64,000 nt of DNA from Panorpa germanica (GCA_963678705.1 OY783206.1:21525807-21589806); one strand, 5' to 3'; shown: positions 22,131-36,109, counted from the first letter of the stretch. A program made the numbers and translations. Notes: generated by a model not told the origin, from the letters alone.

Positions 22131-23600
22131 TGTCACTGTCAAATACGTATTTGTACAATATAATATCTTGCTAAATATGCGCAGCCGTCTAAGAAAAAAA
22201 CAATCTGATCAACAAGATATACAGTACACTAAACGTTCTTACTAGAATACCCAAATATTTTTTCGGATATTTATACAGTTTGTAAAGGTTCCAAATGTAT
22301 GTAAACATATAAAGAAACATGATTTAAACGTTTGCCTTTTATCTGGAGTGATTTATCTTTGGTAGCTTTTTTAAAACTATATTAATGTTCGATTATCCGG
22401 CAAGACCGTGGTCCGAAACGTGCCGAATTAACTAACGCTTACTGTTTTTAGATAGATTGTCTTTCTCAAAGAATATAATGAGACAACACCATTGTCAAAA
22501 CGTTGAACAAACAAAGACAACGCTTATAATTTTGTTAACTTCCTAGTTTTTTCTATTTACACACTTTTTACATAGTTAAAACAAACTTTTAAAATATGTA
22601 AAGCATATAACAAATTGTAAAGGTCTATAGTAGATAATTCTGAAGTATGAACTTTTAGAATAGCATACAACAAAAATAAAATGCTAAACAAAACGTATCA
22701 TCTTATTTAAAACGTGAATTTTACTAAATGTCTTTTGTAGATTTAACAATATTTAAATACTCAAAAAATACATCTGTTTATTTCATGTCAAAAATACATA
22801 ATAATAAAAATGCAAACTTGAAAATAAAATTTGACATACAAGAAATTGAATTCACCGCAAGATAAATTTCAAAAAGATAATTTCATATATTTAAGAAAAC
22901 AGTTCAATAGAAATGTCATTCGCTTTGCCAAAAACGAGGAGGATGGACCTTTTTTAATAGACTCTAATTCTTTATGTATACATATGTTTTTGTAAAAAGC
23001 AAACAGATATTACAAAAATATATGTTTGGGATAGAATTAAATCAGTAATGGTCAAGAAAAGGTCTTTAATCTAAAAATATTACTATAATTTGCTAACAGA
23101 TAAGTCGGACGAGTATGGAAACATGACTAATATGTCTTATCCTAGGGATACAAATTGACTCTAAGCATAATTAAGTTGCAAATGTAGGCGTGTGATTTTA
23201 TTGAACAAAATAATTGAAAAATATAACTTAGAATAATTAAAAATATAAACTAAAAGTGACTTCTGTAAAAACTGAAATTTCTTTCAAGCCCATCTATTAT
23301 ATTATATATATATTATATTATATATTGTACCCAAACAACTGAAGGAATGGGTTAAATACGCTTGCATTAAATACATGATAAAGATAAAAGATTTACTTAT
23401 AGTAAAATGACGTCACACAGCGTTTTAGCCTTAGAACATATATATGTGAAGAAAGAATGCTGGACCTGAAAGTGTGTCCAAAATGTGTGCGAATTATTAA
23501 TTTAATGTGTGTGTTGTTAGACTTTACATTCTTTCAATATTAAATCACGTAATTACATCTCATTGCTAACCTAAACTTAAAATTATTCTAACATTTTTAA
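22131..23600. other. AT-rich unassigned intronic DNA
   Basis: No coding signal or repeat family recognised over ~1.5 kb; one of the longer non-repeat stretches. Confidence 0.45.
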
Positions 23601-23639
23601 TAATTCCAACCGCAAGGTTTGAATTTTATACTCTTGTTC

Positions 23640-24093
23640 CTATATTTTCTTGCTCCTTACTCTTTATTGTTTCTCTTCCTTTACTATTTCTTCTTGACTC
23701 TCTTCCTTTACTATTTTATTATTGTCTCTATCTCCGTCATCCACCTCTTGTCCTTATCTCCTTTCCGCAAATCCTTTATTTTTCTGAACTGAAGTTTAAC
23801 TGTTTCCTCGCTACTTCTCTCTTTCTCCTGCTTCCCTTCACTGCCTCTTTTAGTACTTCCTCTCTTTGTGTTCCTAATGCAACCCAGATACGAGATTATT
23901 TATTGTCCTGGTTTTCTTTCCTTGTTTCTATTTCCGCCATCCACCTCTTTCCTTCACTACCTCCCCTTAATAGCTGCCCAATATTCATCTTGCTCACTAC
24001 TTTTTCCTTACAATCAAACTTAATGTGCTCCAGTGTTTCGTCCTCCGTTCCGCACACTCTACACATTATATTGCACATATGATAAATATGCAC
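23640..24093 (-). mobile_element. LINE C-terminus and 3' region
   Basis: A minus-strand frame from 24093 to 23896 reads CRVCGTEDETLEHIKFDC (C-x2-C-x8-H-x4-C), the Cys/His knuckle at the end of non-LTR reverse transcriptases of the Jockey/R1/I type, followed by a hydrophilic tail and stop. The pyrimidine-rich + strand below it would be the 3' untranslated part. No reverse-transcriptase domain is present upstream, so the insertion is 5'-truncated. Confidence 0.65.
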
Positions 24094-24134
24094 ATATGAA
24101 TAAATATAAATAAACTATATATAAATATAACTAA

Positions 24135-24290
24135 AAACGTGAGTTCTGTTCACTTCAAATATCAACTGTGTTGGCCGCTATCCCTACAGTGACATCTATA
24201 GCGTTCATGAGTATAAGGTTTCATTGAACGGTCACTGTCACTTTGTACCACCTACAGAAATATAATTTCGTTACATATTTAATATTTATT
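24135..24290 (+). repeat. Dispersed repeat R3, copy 2
   Basis: TATCAACTGTGTTGGCCGCT, GTGACATCTATAGCGTTCAT and GAACGGTCACTGT, in the order seen at 1-195. Confidence 0.55.
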
Positions 24291-24682
24291 ATATCTCAAT
24301 AGACTATTAATATCTATTATATCTAGACAGCTGTCACTTTCGACGCATGCGCATAGAGAACAAATAGGAACATACACCTTTCTCTCTCGCACACATTTTG
24401 GACAAACTTTTAACCTATAAGAAACATAGGCTATTCGCACTCTATATATATATGCTCTAAGGTTTTAGCCGAAAAGATAAAACAGGAAAAGTTGAAAGTG
24501 TGTTTAACTGAGGACAGTTTACTTCTGACCATATGTAAAAGGCCTATATTTTCTAAATTAGGCTTCTTATGTCCACTTATGTGTCATATAAATATTTAGC
24601 AAGATTCAACTTGCACGGTAGTGACACACCCGTACACACTAGCTATTACTTCATTTAATGAAGTCCTGTTCAGTGTGCTGAA

Positions 24683-24775
24683 GGTAGTCCTGTCTTCCAT
24701 TAGTGTATTTGGATGGTTCACAAATCGGTCTTTGTATTTCACCGTTCGAGTTTTAATTTGTTATCTCACATAGCA
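24683..24775 (-). mobile_element. Jockey-like LINE fragment
   Basis: Nearly identical to 41430-41520, including GGTAGTCCTGTCTTCCATTA and CACCGTTCGAGTTTTAATTT, which there is the C-terminal coding end of a Jockey-type reverse transcriptase. Confidence 0.65.
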
Positions 24776-25689
24776 AAATATTCCAGTTCTTATTTTGACC
24801 CCTACATCAAAATCCTTGTATATCAATGCTTTAATCACCGAAACTGTTCATTATTAAGGAGTTATACAATCTATAAAAGTATTTACAGAAGCTCTTTTTT
24901 GAAGTTGACGGCTTCAATGTAAATTTAGTTTGACTTCGTAATAATAAGACATTTTTAGAATATATATTTCTATTGGCTAATTATGTTTATGATTATATAT
25001 ATTTAGAAATATGAATTACTTTTTAAAAAGATGATGGTTTGGTAATTTAACATTTGCAAATATAAAAGGCGGTACTTATAATACAATACTTATACAAAGA
25101 GAGTCAAAACTTAACGTTAAGTGCAGGGTGTTCCAAATAAGGTGATCCTACTTGCAGTTAAGATATCTTTTTAATTAAAAAACTTAATTCATTTCTTTTC
25201 TGTGGCTTATTAACTCAATTCATAGAATTATTATTTAAATGGTTTTGGGGGTTTTTACTATTTCTCCAATTCTTCTCAAAATGACCTTATTATTTTCCTT
25301 TAAACTTTTTTTTTTAATTAGCGATGCAATATTTTTTGTAAACATCCAAAAGGTGACAAGAGATATAGCTCTTTTAAGTTTGAATTTCTGTTTTACCGCT
25401 TATGTTTAATCATATTTATGACGTCATAAAATTACTAATGAAGTCTGAAGATTAGTAAGTAATCGATTTTATTTATCCTTGTTTATCACTATGTTGTAGA
25501 AATCTGTGATACTACCATTGTCACTAATTTTATTATAATGTTTTATTAGGAATTGTATATTTTAATTAAACTCATGTGTTGCTTCTGAAATTTGAAGATT
25601 TTTCTATTAATTTACATACATACATATTTTAATAATTACATTGTTTAACTTAAATCATACCTGAAATTTGAAGAAACGACATTTAAAGT
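24776..25689. other. Unassigned intronic DNA
   Basis: AT-rich. Nothing recognised. Confidence 0.45.
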
Positions 25690-25905
25690 TTATTTACTAT
25701 AAATTGTCAATTCCTTCTAATATAATTTTATTATAACCTCACAATTAATGCACTTAAGTAACTGACTAAAAACATAGATTCAGCCCACTCCAGATATTAA
25801 CGGTGTTGGTCTACAGTGGCATCTATTGTATTTATGAGTATATGTTTTCACTGAACGGTCACTGTTTTACGGACAGACTAACTAAAGAAATATAATTTCT
25901 CTTCA
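25690..25905 (+). repeat. Dispersed repeat R3, copy 3
   Basis: AAATTGTCAATTCCTTCTAA at its left also matches the first bases of the window, so R3 may begin here. Shares GAACGGTCACTGTTTTACGG. Confidence 0.55.
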
Positions 25906-25909
25906 TACT

Positions 25910-27488
25910 CACCATTCGCGTTTTAAATTTGTACGCCTCTTATAGCCACTTCTGCCTGTCGCACACTGCTAGCGTATTTAAGCGACAGCGAATTCGGACG
26001 TTAATCGGCGACTTGGTTCAGCGGCTAGAACTCTTATAGCAACCTGACTCCTGTGTTCTTTGCATGTGTTGTGTCATAATACATACGCCAAGTTAAACTT
26101 GTGTACTGTAGGGTGTGTATTGGAGTTGTTTTGCATAACATAGTTTATCGTGAGAGCAAACCTTTACTTTAATTTTTATCGATACACCACTGTTCCTTTC
26201 AGTGTATTTGTTTCGTCTTTTCCATGTATTCGTATGGTTAAAATTCGCTGATATACGCTTCTAGTGTGAGAACTACGTAACGCCCCTATTCGGATAGCTG
26301 TGTTGCTTACATTTACAGGGTTCGGATAGGTAAAGCGTAGTAGCGCGTATGTGTCCGGTCAAAATTCGCTTAAATACGTTTGCAGTGTGAGACAGGCCTC
26401 AAGCATGAGTCACTGTAGCACTCTCGTAAAATGAACTATATTATATTATGTTCAATTTGAATTCCGACACGGTCAATCATTTTCTTTATAAACACGCAAA
26501 ATATTCTCGCGCTTTTAATTAGAAAATATACCAAATTGTTTTCCTATTAAAAAAAAAGATTGATGAAGCCACAGCGCTAAATATAATTCTCTCCACTTCA
26601 TAATTCGAACTTTGATTGCATTTAACTCGACCTCTAAACGGTCAATCTATCTCAAACTTTCAGGATATTAAGATAATGATATCCTTTATAATTCCACAAC
26701 AATTAAACATATATTTTATAGCACTACAACTCCATTAGATGTGTTTACTTCAGTTAGTAACCTTGGCAGAGAATTTCCACACATTATCTCTCGATTTATT
26801 CCCCGGTTAAACTTCAGTTAACCAAGTTGACGATTACCAATTGCTGTGTAGTTACCCGGATTGCCGCAGGGTGGCAGCAACTAGTGACTAGTGACTGACT
26901 AGTTTTTATAATGATTACCGCCATGTACGCAGATTACACCGACTTTATTTAATAACCATTAAGTAATTAAGCATAGTATGTGACAAATAGGGTATTATTA
27001 TAGTAATAAAGTATATAATAAACTACTTTGCAAGTAACTTTTCTAACCACGAAGATCCGGTATCGCTAACCATCTTATGGCAGGACTCTTGTCCCGTTTG
27101 TTTGCACCCGATGTTGCGTAACTTCGCAGTAATTCGACCAGTGGATTTGTAGATCTATTACGATCTGGGGTCACGTGGCGCATGCCGTTTATATGTACTA
27201 TCATATGTATACACACAGCGCTAAGGAACTCGATCTTCAGTATCTTAAATTCTGTAAAACTTTACCATGCATTGATGAAAGTTAAAGGGATAAATACTAC
27301 GTCATTTTTAAAAATTAATTATGTCACGATTTGTATACATAGTCGGAGTATGAATTTGTTGTTAAATAGCTACTAAGCATGCATTTTGGGAAGCAATTTC
27401 TTTGTTTTATTATGAAAAAATTACCTAAAGACTAAAAAGATACTATAGTGTGTTAAAGCTACCACAAGGTTTTTAATTGCCATTCATA
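25910..27488. other. Unassigned, locally less AT-rich intronic DNA
   Basis: CpG-containing stretch (25970-26380) with repeated CGCTTAAATACG/CGCTGATATACGCTT-like phrases. No coding signal. A possible regulatory or old-repeat region; undecided. Confidence 0.4.
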
Positions 27489-27496
27489 GATATAAC

Positions 27497-27967
27497 CAGA
27501 GATGTGCATTTTTCAAATACATATACTGAAAATGTAAATACAAAATAGTAAATACTTATTTTCTATTTTGTATTTAAATACCTACTTTTCGTTTACCTAA
27601 TTTGTTTATCATATTTTGAGAAATACATAAAAAAAATATGTTTAAAATACAACACCTGTTTGCCAAGTTCTGCCCTAGTAGAACGTCTCTTTTCGTTTCG
27701 ACGAAAAATGAAAGATAAATTATTTGAGCAAATAGTGGTTAAAAATCCATGACATAAATGACATATATATTTTATGTATTTTCTTATAATTATTAAAAAA
27801 ATAACATTTATATTAGTAACATAAAGTGTATTCTATTTTCTCAAAAGTATTTTTAAAAATACGTATTTTGTATTTAAATGCTAACATGAAATTTATTTTT
27901 TATTTTGTATTTAAAATAGGAAAATAACGAGGTATTTGCTTCTGAAAAGCATTTATGCACATCTCTG
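27497..27967. mobile_element. hAT-type MITE, family hAT-4 (471 bp)
   Basis: Ends CAGAGATGTGCATTTTTC and TTATGCACATCTCTG with a perfect 8-bp duplication GATATAAC (27489-27496 and 27968-27975). Interior is extremely AT-rich with repeated TTTTGTATTTAAA. Confidence 0.9.
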
Positions 27968-27975
27968 GATATAAC

Positions 27976-28366
27976 CGCACAGGACGACTATTTCTTATCT
28001 AAGTTAATTTTCACTTTTAGCATTGCTACTTATTTTAACAGATTGTAACGTGGCATATAGCGAAGGAAGATAATCGAGAGATAGTTATTAATTGTAAATT
28101 GTTATTTATACATAAAGAAATGAATAGAATTAGATGTTTAACATTTCTTAACTAAGAAAATGAAGAGAGAAATAAATGTAAACAGATTGTAAAGATCAAA
28201 CTAGAAATTAAACTTAAATTTTCGGGGTTATGGCCGCTTCTATTAGGAAAATACAAACTTTACACACATTTTTTTGTGTATGTAATATTTTTTTTAAGTT
28301 TATATACTAAATAATCTTTTAATAAAAGGCTTTATTTTATTGATGATGCTCACATCTCGAAACTTT
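27976..28366. other. Unassigned spacer
   Basis: Nothing recognised. Confidence 0.45.
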
Positions 28367-28665
28367 GTGGTTAGAAACAGTTTTTTTTGCAATATCTCCT
28401 TACCAGTGAGTCCTATGATAAAAACAGTTATTATCAATCTGATACTGGACTCAATTTTCTACAATTTGTGTATACAACATTTCTGTGTATGTCTGATAGA
28501 TATTGAGCTGCACCGCTGTAAAGTTGAGCACTTCACTAACATTCAACAACGTTTACACTTTCGCACATATCTCTTAAACCCATTATATACATTATTATGT
28601 AACTTATCATACATCATTTTAAAGGATTTTTAACGTTCTACAACTTTTATTTTACCAATTTTTTT
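28367..28665 (+). repeat. Dispersed repeat R4, copy 1 (~300 bp)
   Basis: Shares TTGCAATATCTCCTTACCAG, TTCTACAATTTGTGTATACA, GATATTGAGCTGCACCGCTG and TTTTAAAGGATTTTTAACG with copies at 33600 (reverse), 37480 and 45912. A frame encoding CLIDIELHRCKVEH is open in three copies, but the flanking frame is not, so coding is doubtful. Confidence 0.65.
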
Positions 28666-29187
28666 TAAAAAACTAGCTTTTCTCTCATTTTGCCGCGTTT
28701 ATTCACAATTAAATAAGTTGACGGACAATAAATTAATCTTTACTAAAAATAGACTTATACAATTTTAAAAACACACGTCGCTTTGCGACGGAGTGCAGCA
28801 TCTCCCGTATTTTGTTACAAATAATTACAGACACCTTTTTTAGTTTTTTTATTTTATTTTAATGGAGAGAACGTAATTCATTTCGATATGGTTTGTAATT
28901 TGAAACAAAACCGCCGATTGAATTCTAAATCAGTAGCTTGAGCACGTAACAATATTCAACGAATCATTTCAATAAAGTATCATTGATGGATGCTGGAGTG
29001 ATCTGCGTTTAAGGAGACACGGGACTACACTACGACTATAAGATAGCCGAAGCGTCAATATCATAGCGAGGTTCAATATATACAAAGTAATAAAATAAAA
29101 ACACCTTTGATAAATTATGAGTTTTTTAAAACAATATTATAAGATATCTAGATATAAAAATAAAACCAAACAGAGCATTAGAACAAT
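28666..29187. other. Unassigned spacer
   Basis: Nothing recognised. Confidence 0.4.
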
Positions 29188-29375
29188 GGACTTGTGTATA
29201 TTGATAAAGTGGGTTACTAGACCCTCAAATGTTCAGTTACTTTTTAATATATATGTTAATAGATATTATCAATTAAAAAAGTCATTTTGTCTCTTTAATT
29301 ATTAAAGGGATTCAACGTTGTACACATTCCAAATGCATTTGACATCACAAACTGCTATATGTATTTATGTATCAA
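29188..29375 (+). mobile_element. R1 MITE fragment
   Basis: ACTTGTGTATATTGATAAAG to CCAAATGCATTTGACATCAC: the first ~190 bp of R1 with a short internal deletion. Confidence 0.65.
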
Positions 29376-30459
29376 ATCGATGTGGTTGCTGCGATCACAA
29401 AATTGTTTCTTCCGTTGCTTTCCCAATATTGTGCTGAAGCAGCCATCGTTCGATAGTTCTCGAGTTTCTTCGGATGCTCGCTGAAGGTAATAGGAAAGTT
29501 TTGCAAGAAACCTTTACTCTAAACTGGCCTGTGTTCGGATCGACCATGGTGTCTAGACTAGATGGAGTCTACAATTGCGTTAGTTAACAAATTCCCGAAT
29601 TCCATTCTTCCATTCTTTCAAATACTTAATCGACATAATGAAATACTTATTTCGCTTATAGCGCTTATTTCGTAGCAACATCAAAGCGCTGTTGTCACAT
29701 CACTACTATTGTTCGATTAATCTCTCGAGCTAATTGAAAAATTCACATTTTAAATAATAATATGTCGATAACAACGTAATAATTTTCACTTATTTTCAAC
29801 ATACAAATTTTCATTAAATTCCGGTATTACGTTTGGAATTTAAACAAAAAAAATTGTCCGTGCTAAAATGGTAAAATTTTGATTTCGTACTTTATAAAAA
29901 CGGCGTGGTCAATTTTTAAAAAATCAGGCTCATATTATTTGTATTTAGTCAAAGAATGATTAAGCAAAGTTTTATTAAAATCCTGCAGTAAATGCATCCA
30001 CAAGACAACAATCTTTAGAGCGTAGCGGTCTTAATTTTGATTTAACCGATCCGGTAACAAGATCAAGCTGGGTATCTTACTCGTCAGTCAGTTAGATCAG
30101 TCAGAGCAATGCAATATCCGCTGTACAAAATTATGCTCACCACAAAATGTGATTAAGGAATATAAAAATAAAAATTGATGCAATTTTATACTTAATTTAA
30201 TATTGAAAAATGTATAACGACTAAGTTATAAAAAGAGAATTAGATGAGAGAAGTCAAAACTGTGTGAATTTTGTTATAAATCATTTTTTACACAATACTG
30301 AATCGCTTTTTTGAAGTTTTTAAGAATCTGTCAAACAGGAGTATGTTTGTTTATAATTTGAAATTGTTAGATTGATTAGTAAAGTTTCTTTATTATAATG
30401 TATCGCCGGAATAGTCATAGAAGACAGCCTCGCGGATCGTTTGAATTTAAGATTTATTT
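29376..30459. other. Unassigned spacer
   Basis: No repeat or coding signal recognised. The patch at 29380-29580 is less AT-rich, but minus-strand translation gives no recognisable domain. Confidence 0.4.
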
Positions 30460-30605
30460 TTGTGTATAACTTTCTTATTGTAAAAGTTACAACAAAAAGT
30501 TGTTAACAAAAGTTGTAGATAATATTATTATCTACAAGAAACCTCTTCACAAAATTTTTGTGGCGGTTATAGTTTTCAAACTACATCTTATGTTTCATAT
30601 ATTTA
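30460..30605 (+). repeat. Dispersed repeat R5, copy 1
   Basis: AAAAAGTTGTTAACAAAAGT, TGTAGATAATATTATTATCT and AAATTTTTGTGGCGGTTATA match 52310-52440. Confidence 0.6.
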
Positions 30606-30846
30606 AGCAAGTGCTAAGAAATCTAATATATCGAGATAATTAATAACAAAGTTAGCAATCTTCAGGCTCACCTCCCATTTGAAGAGTGTAAAATTTCCTG
30701 TCCGCTCAACTATTTTCTATTATTCACAAAAAATCTCTCGATAGAATTTGAACAAAATTTAGGAGAGTAAAGAAAAAGGTTTTTTTAAACGAATTCGATA
30801 TATAGTAATTTAAAAAAACGTTTGCTGTCATGGTTAATGGTGATCT

Positions 30847-30947
30847 GGCAACGCTGCGCGCAAAATTATCTCTAGTAGTGTAGAATAAAGAACGGATATA
30901 TTAAATTTTTGATGTAATTAACATTGCATGCTCTTTGCAACGTTGGC
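30847..30947. mobile_element. R11 short MITE, copy 2 (101 bp)
   Basis: Same GGCAACGCTG and CAACGTTGGC ends as at 8343-8467. Confidence 0.55.
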
Positions 30948-30950
30948 AGT

Positions 30951-31645
30951 CACCGTAATCGAAAATATTTTATGGTTTGATAGAATATCCATGTTTTGCC
31001 TTTGGCGGGTTGTTACTCATACACTATTAACAAACTACAAGTGGGTAATAACTTGTGGGACACCTTGCAACTATTTTTAATATTTTTTGTCTATTTTAAT
31101 GGTAACCATAGTGTTAAATACTACATAGTTGTTTTTTTCTTGTTGAATCTTTTTAATTTTTTTTTTGTTATATTTTTTTGTGTTTGTCCAGACTTGCGTA
31201 GTGTATACCGCTAAACAACGCCGCTGCAGAGCAGTGTTGTTCTAAACTCCGTCGGCAATGTTAAATTAAAGACTAAATATTATAATTCATAATTTTTTTG
31301 TAAATTTAACAAAAAAAAAAACTAAAAATATTACTATATTAAAATAATCACAAAAATTTATGATTATAACAAAAAAATGTTTAATAAATTTGAAATATTT
31401 GTGTTTTTAGGTGAATTCAAAGGTCACTGACTGCTAAAAAGGCTTCAAATTTATTACTTTACTTTAATTACTATTAAAAGATGCAATATATATAGCAATA
31501 TCCACTTAATGCGATTACTTCCGCTATATAGTAGTTACAATACTTTGTAGAATAAATTCGCTTAGTAATTTCAAACTAAACCAAACTCTAAATTCTAAAA
31601 TACGTCCATTATTCTAAATCTATGTTTAAACAACATCTAATACTG
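30951..31645. other. AT-rich unassigned spacer
   Basis: Poly-T and poly-A rich. The frame at 30996-31214 is a low-complexity Phe/Leu stretch, not a gene. Confidence 0.45.
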
Positions 31646-31649
31646 TTTA

Positions 31650-32480
31650 CTTTATTCTAAGTTTATATTCTAAATTAAATAAAACGCAAAATTTGATTAA
31701 GAAGAAGCTGAAGTTTCATTCCCAATCACTATTTTAATTTAATTTTGTATTTTATATTTAATTTAAATTGTTTAGCATATGGTAATACGCGTAGTCATTC
31801 ACAGTACCACTTTTAAATTAATTTATTTTTTAAGTTTTTTTAGCTTTTTTAGAACCTTACAAGGTCCAATGTTTTAAATTAAAAATATTAAATTAAGAAA
31901 AACTATATTAAATTATAACCTCCAAAATGTGACAATCTGTTAAAATACAGTAAGATTTATTTTTAAAAGAAGTTCAATATCAATTTATCAAAAATATAGA
32001 AGAGAATACAATTTCTATTACTAATTGTTATTAAAAATAGCAATTTTAATTATTTTACATACAATTTTGTCGAACTGTCAAAATTTATATTACTAACGAT
32101 GCATACGCACCAATTAAATTAACTAAACTTAAATTAAAACACAAATTTTATAAGGAATGCTTAAACGAGAACCTGAAATCTAAGTAGATTAAAATATTAA
32201 ATAAAAACAGTAAATTAAATATCAAAACAGTGAGTGGGAATAAGGCTTAAAAAAACGTTATTCTATAAACAAAAACCATTAATTTGAGGATTAAAATTGC
32301 GTTCAAATTAATAATTTTCAAACTTCATTTTCTTGAATACGTAACAGAGAATCATAGTAGTTTTAATTCTATCAATTCAAAGTGCAACATATTTTTTTTG
32401 CTATTCTAAATTTATAATTCTAAGTTTTTATTCTAAATTAAATAAAATAGAAAACTAAATTGAAGAAGTAAGAAGCTAAG
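31650..32480. mobile_element. R7 MITE copy flanked by ~65-bp direct repeats
   Basis: Core R7 spans about 31712-32240, with ends CATTCCCAATCACTATTTTA and CAGTGAGTGGGAATAAGG. ATTCTAAATTAAATAAAA and GAAGCTAAG-like phrases occur on both sides (31655-31710 and 32400-32475), much longer than a normal target-site duplication. They may belong to an older repeat into which R7 inserted. Other R7 copies: 46644 and 55798. Confidence 0.6.
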
Positions 32481-33595
32481 TCTACTAAAAATATAGTTGT
32501 TATAAGATATGTTAATGCTTTAACACTTTTGGACATTGTGCTGTATGCATCCATCTGTTTTGAGAAGTGATATTTGTTGTTTAATAGCTTAATATTTTAT
32601 AGCTTTATAAATCTCTAGCTAGGGTCAACCTACCGCAGTTCTCACTGCTCCGTTGTAAGCCCAGTTGGGCCACCATTTATCTGAAATACTTTAAGGCCAT
32701 TATTTATTGATAAATAGTTAATTTATAAATGCTACCAGTTAGTAATCACTCTCTAGCTGCTAGAACTCACACGGTTTTTGATATTCTTAAATAACACTAA
32801 AATCACTCTTTTAGGAGTTACTAATTTAGTGTGAATTTGAGAGAATAAAGAAAAAAATTTATAAATAAAAAATAAAAGAAAAAAAAATGTTAAATATGAC
32901 AGGTATACAATAAAAACTAATGATCAAAAGATTCCAGCGATGCCGATGGACCAGGCCATGGATTAGCCACTGGCCGACCAGTCTAATGATACCACATGGT
33001 AATTGGCTATTATAGATAATTGGTGAATTGAAAGAATGACGGTGAAACTATTTTATAAGTAATTCATCGAAATTTTATATGAAATAAAAGTAACGTATTT
33101 CTCGTTTCTGTTTAGATAGACTTTTAGTATATATTTAGAGCTTGCCAAATGTATTTTTTAACTTTAAATATATTAATAAATACTAAAGATATAGAGTTCT
33201 AATCAGCGGGATTCATAGAGATCAAAATTATTTGAAACATCATTGAAAAAACATAATCTTAAGTGATTTTAAAAGTAAATATTTTAGCAATATTTGTGGA
33301 AATTTTCACCAATTTTAATACAGTCTCAAAATCGAAATTATTTTGTACACTAACCCGATTTTGTTTTCGTGTACCATTTAAAATAAATATTGTTTACATA
33401 TTTAATTAACAGAACAGAATATGAGAGAACGTTTTCTTTCTAAAGGATATCCAAGAACTGAAAATTCAAAATTTTCATAAATACCGTTTTGTAAACCGTT
33501 TTCGATCTCTACAACCGTTTCCTAACGTGTCATTCTAAGTATGTTTATGTTCCATAATCAAAAATTGAGAGACCTAGCGGCAAAGTATAAGTGCT
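32481..33595. other. Unassigned spacer
   Basis: Nothing recognised beyond a short CCCAGTTGGGCC palindrome at 32660-32671. Confidence 0.4.
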
Positions 33596-33599
33596 CTAC

Positions 33600-33752
33600 T
33601 TGACAGCAGTGTAGCTCAATATCTATCAGACATACAAAAAAATGTTGTATACACAAATTGTAGAAAATTGAGTTCTCTATCAGATTGATAATAACTACTT
33701 TTATCGCAGGCCTCACTGGTGAGGAGATATTGCAAGGAAACCGTTGTTGTCC
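33600..33752 (-). repeat. Dispersed repeat R4, reverse copy
   Basis: TCAATATCTATCAGACATAC, TGTATACACAAATTGTAGAA and GTGAGGAGATATTGCAAGG. Confidence 0.65.
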
Positions 33753-36105
33753 CTATTTGGTAAACAAAATATTAGAAATCACTAGATATAAATTCGCCAT
33801 AAAAGTATATTTATCAGTTTTTTCGTTAATTTGTCCCTTTAAGTGATTTATAAACACATTTCTGGAACGTATTGCATTAAGATGCTGTAAAAAACACCTC
33901 CTTTGTTCAGATAACGTAGACAATGAGTTCAAATCTGCGATTAAAACTGAATATGGAATATCGAAACGGGGTAGCTCATTTGAAAAACTACCATGTAGTA
34001 AATGGGAGGTCTGGTTCGTTCCCAGTTCTGAGAGGATATTTTATTTGACATAAGCATCAGCGGAATATGCGAATCACGTAATTTAGTGATACATTAGATT
34101 GAGCCTAAACTAAAATTGGTTTTAGGCTGCATTTAACAACAATTGAATACAGGCAACAGGAAAATCAAAAGGTGTTGAAAAAACACTCTAAAAACAATAA
34201 AAATGAGCTCTAAATAAATGTCCGTTAAATTAAAAAAATATATCAATTAATAATAATATAAAATATTATGACAAATATTTCATAAAGAATATCTTCAATA
34301 CCAAAATAATATTTTTCCACCTGTGAGTTATTATACATGGATGTATACATGTATACATATACAGTCTCACTAATACACTTAAAGAAATTCTTCATACCAT
34401 CGAGAAAGGTGGGAGAGGATAGAGTTATTATACTCTGCCGGTGCTTTTGATGTTCGTCCAATTACAAAATACCGACACCTTAGGCTAGCGGTACTCTTTG
34501 AACACTTAGAATGTACTAAATCAAATACAATATAAAATATAAAACAATACATTCTAAACAATATGTGTGAAAATATACACTTATAATATACCAAATATAT
34601 ATTTATATACATAAGTATTACTAGTAAATTGATTTTAAATTGTCACATTCTAAACAATAAAGCGTATATTTTTTAATATTTTATACATATTATATATGCT
34701 AAAATATCATTACAGATTTGTATTATATTATGTTATAGTTTATATAAAAAAATTATTGATATTTATTTTGAAATAATTATTTTATATATAATATAAAGTC
34801 ACATTCTAAGTGAATTCTAAACTATTTTAAAAAAGACGTGGTTTCTTCATTTTGATGAGTTTAAATGCGTTTCTCATTTAGAACCGGTAAAAATTATGTG
34901 CTAATTGTGTTAATTGTAGTTGTATTTAACTTAAAAAACGTAGCACGATTACTTGGTAGTTCTCACAGCACTTACAAAGTCTTTGGAGGCGTAAAAACCA
35001 TATAGATCACTTGCTAAAGTAGTCGGGCGAACCGAGAAATTGACTTATCCAATATTGTGTCAAGCATCTAAATAACAACGACAGTAGGTTCTTCTTAATT
35101 AAAGAAATACAGCTTCGGTATGTTTTTATTTTTCCACACTTTTTTATTTAGAATAAAAACTTAGAATAAACTTTAAAATCTAGACGAGGATATTTCTTAA
35201 ATATCAGAATATTAAACGAAACTCTTTTCAAAAAGAATGAAAATACATTCACGAACATCTTCACATTATACCACTTCATGTTTCTAGCTGCATTTATAAT
35301 CAAACTGTACTAACAATCAATAGGTGGCAGCAGTAGTTAATTGTATAGATTCTTCTACTTGCTACAGCGCCATTATTAAAATATGAAATAATTGCTTACA
35401 AAATTATGAATTTTGAATAACAAATATAATGTTGAATTTAGAATTGATGTTGTATGTTCCAAACACGTAACTACAATGATACACAGTTTAGAAATAGAAT
35501 AGTTTTGAGTAAAAAAATAGACTGTAAAGTACCTGAAAGTATAGTTTAATACTTAAAATAAGTTGTGCCGTATAAATCTACGATACAATGAAAAAGTTAT
35601 CTCACTAATTTTTTTATATTGTATCTAAGAGCAAATAAGACAGAATTCACCATCGTTGAATTAAAAATAATACAGGAAAATAAATAATACAGACAAAATA
35701 ATTCAAAAAAGCCAAAAAAAAAGGCAATATTTGTTAGAAAATCAATAATAGAGGAACCCAAACAAATTATTCAATTAAGGGGCGGGGAGGAGGGTTTTCC
35801 TCACAGATACCCCTTATTGTTATAAAATTATGACAAGTACTACTTATTAAATTTATTTAAAGTTGTCAAAAAACAGCAACAGAATTTAGCACCGCCGGCC
35901 TGTGCATCTGAAAACAAAATTTTAACATGTTAATTTGACATTTAAAAAAATAGATAAAAGTTTATGATTTGTTAGAATTGACCCATCATACCACCCAGAA
36001 AGCCAGCTATATTGATGCCAAATATATTTTTATACTATATTATTTTCTAGAATTTAAAAAAATCAATTTTTTTTTTTTGATATTTCGAAAGTATAGTCTT
36101 TAAGA
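33753..36105. other. Long AT-rich stretch without recognised features
   Basis: About 2.3 kb. Inspection on both strands gave no domain, terminal repeat or family member. A minus-strand frame pair near 34243-34612 overlaps in two frames and looks like chance. Confidence 0.45.
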
Positions 36106-36109
36106 ATAT

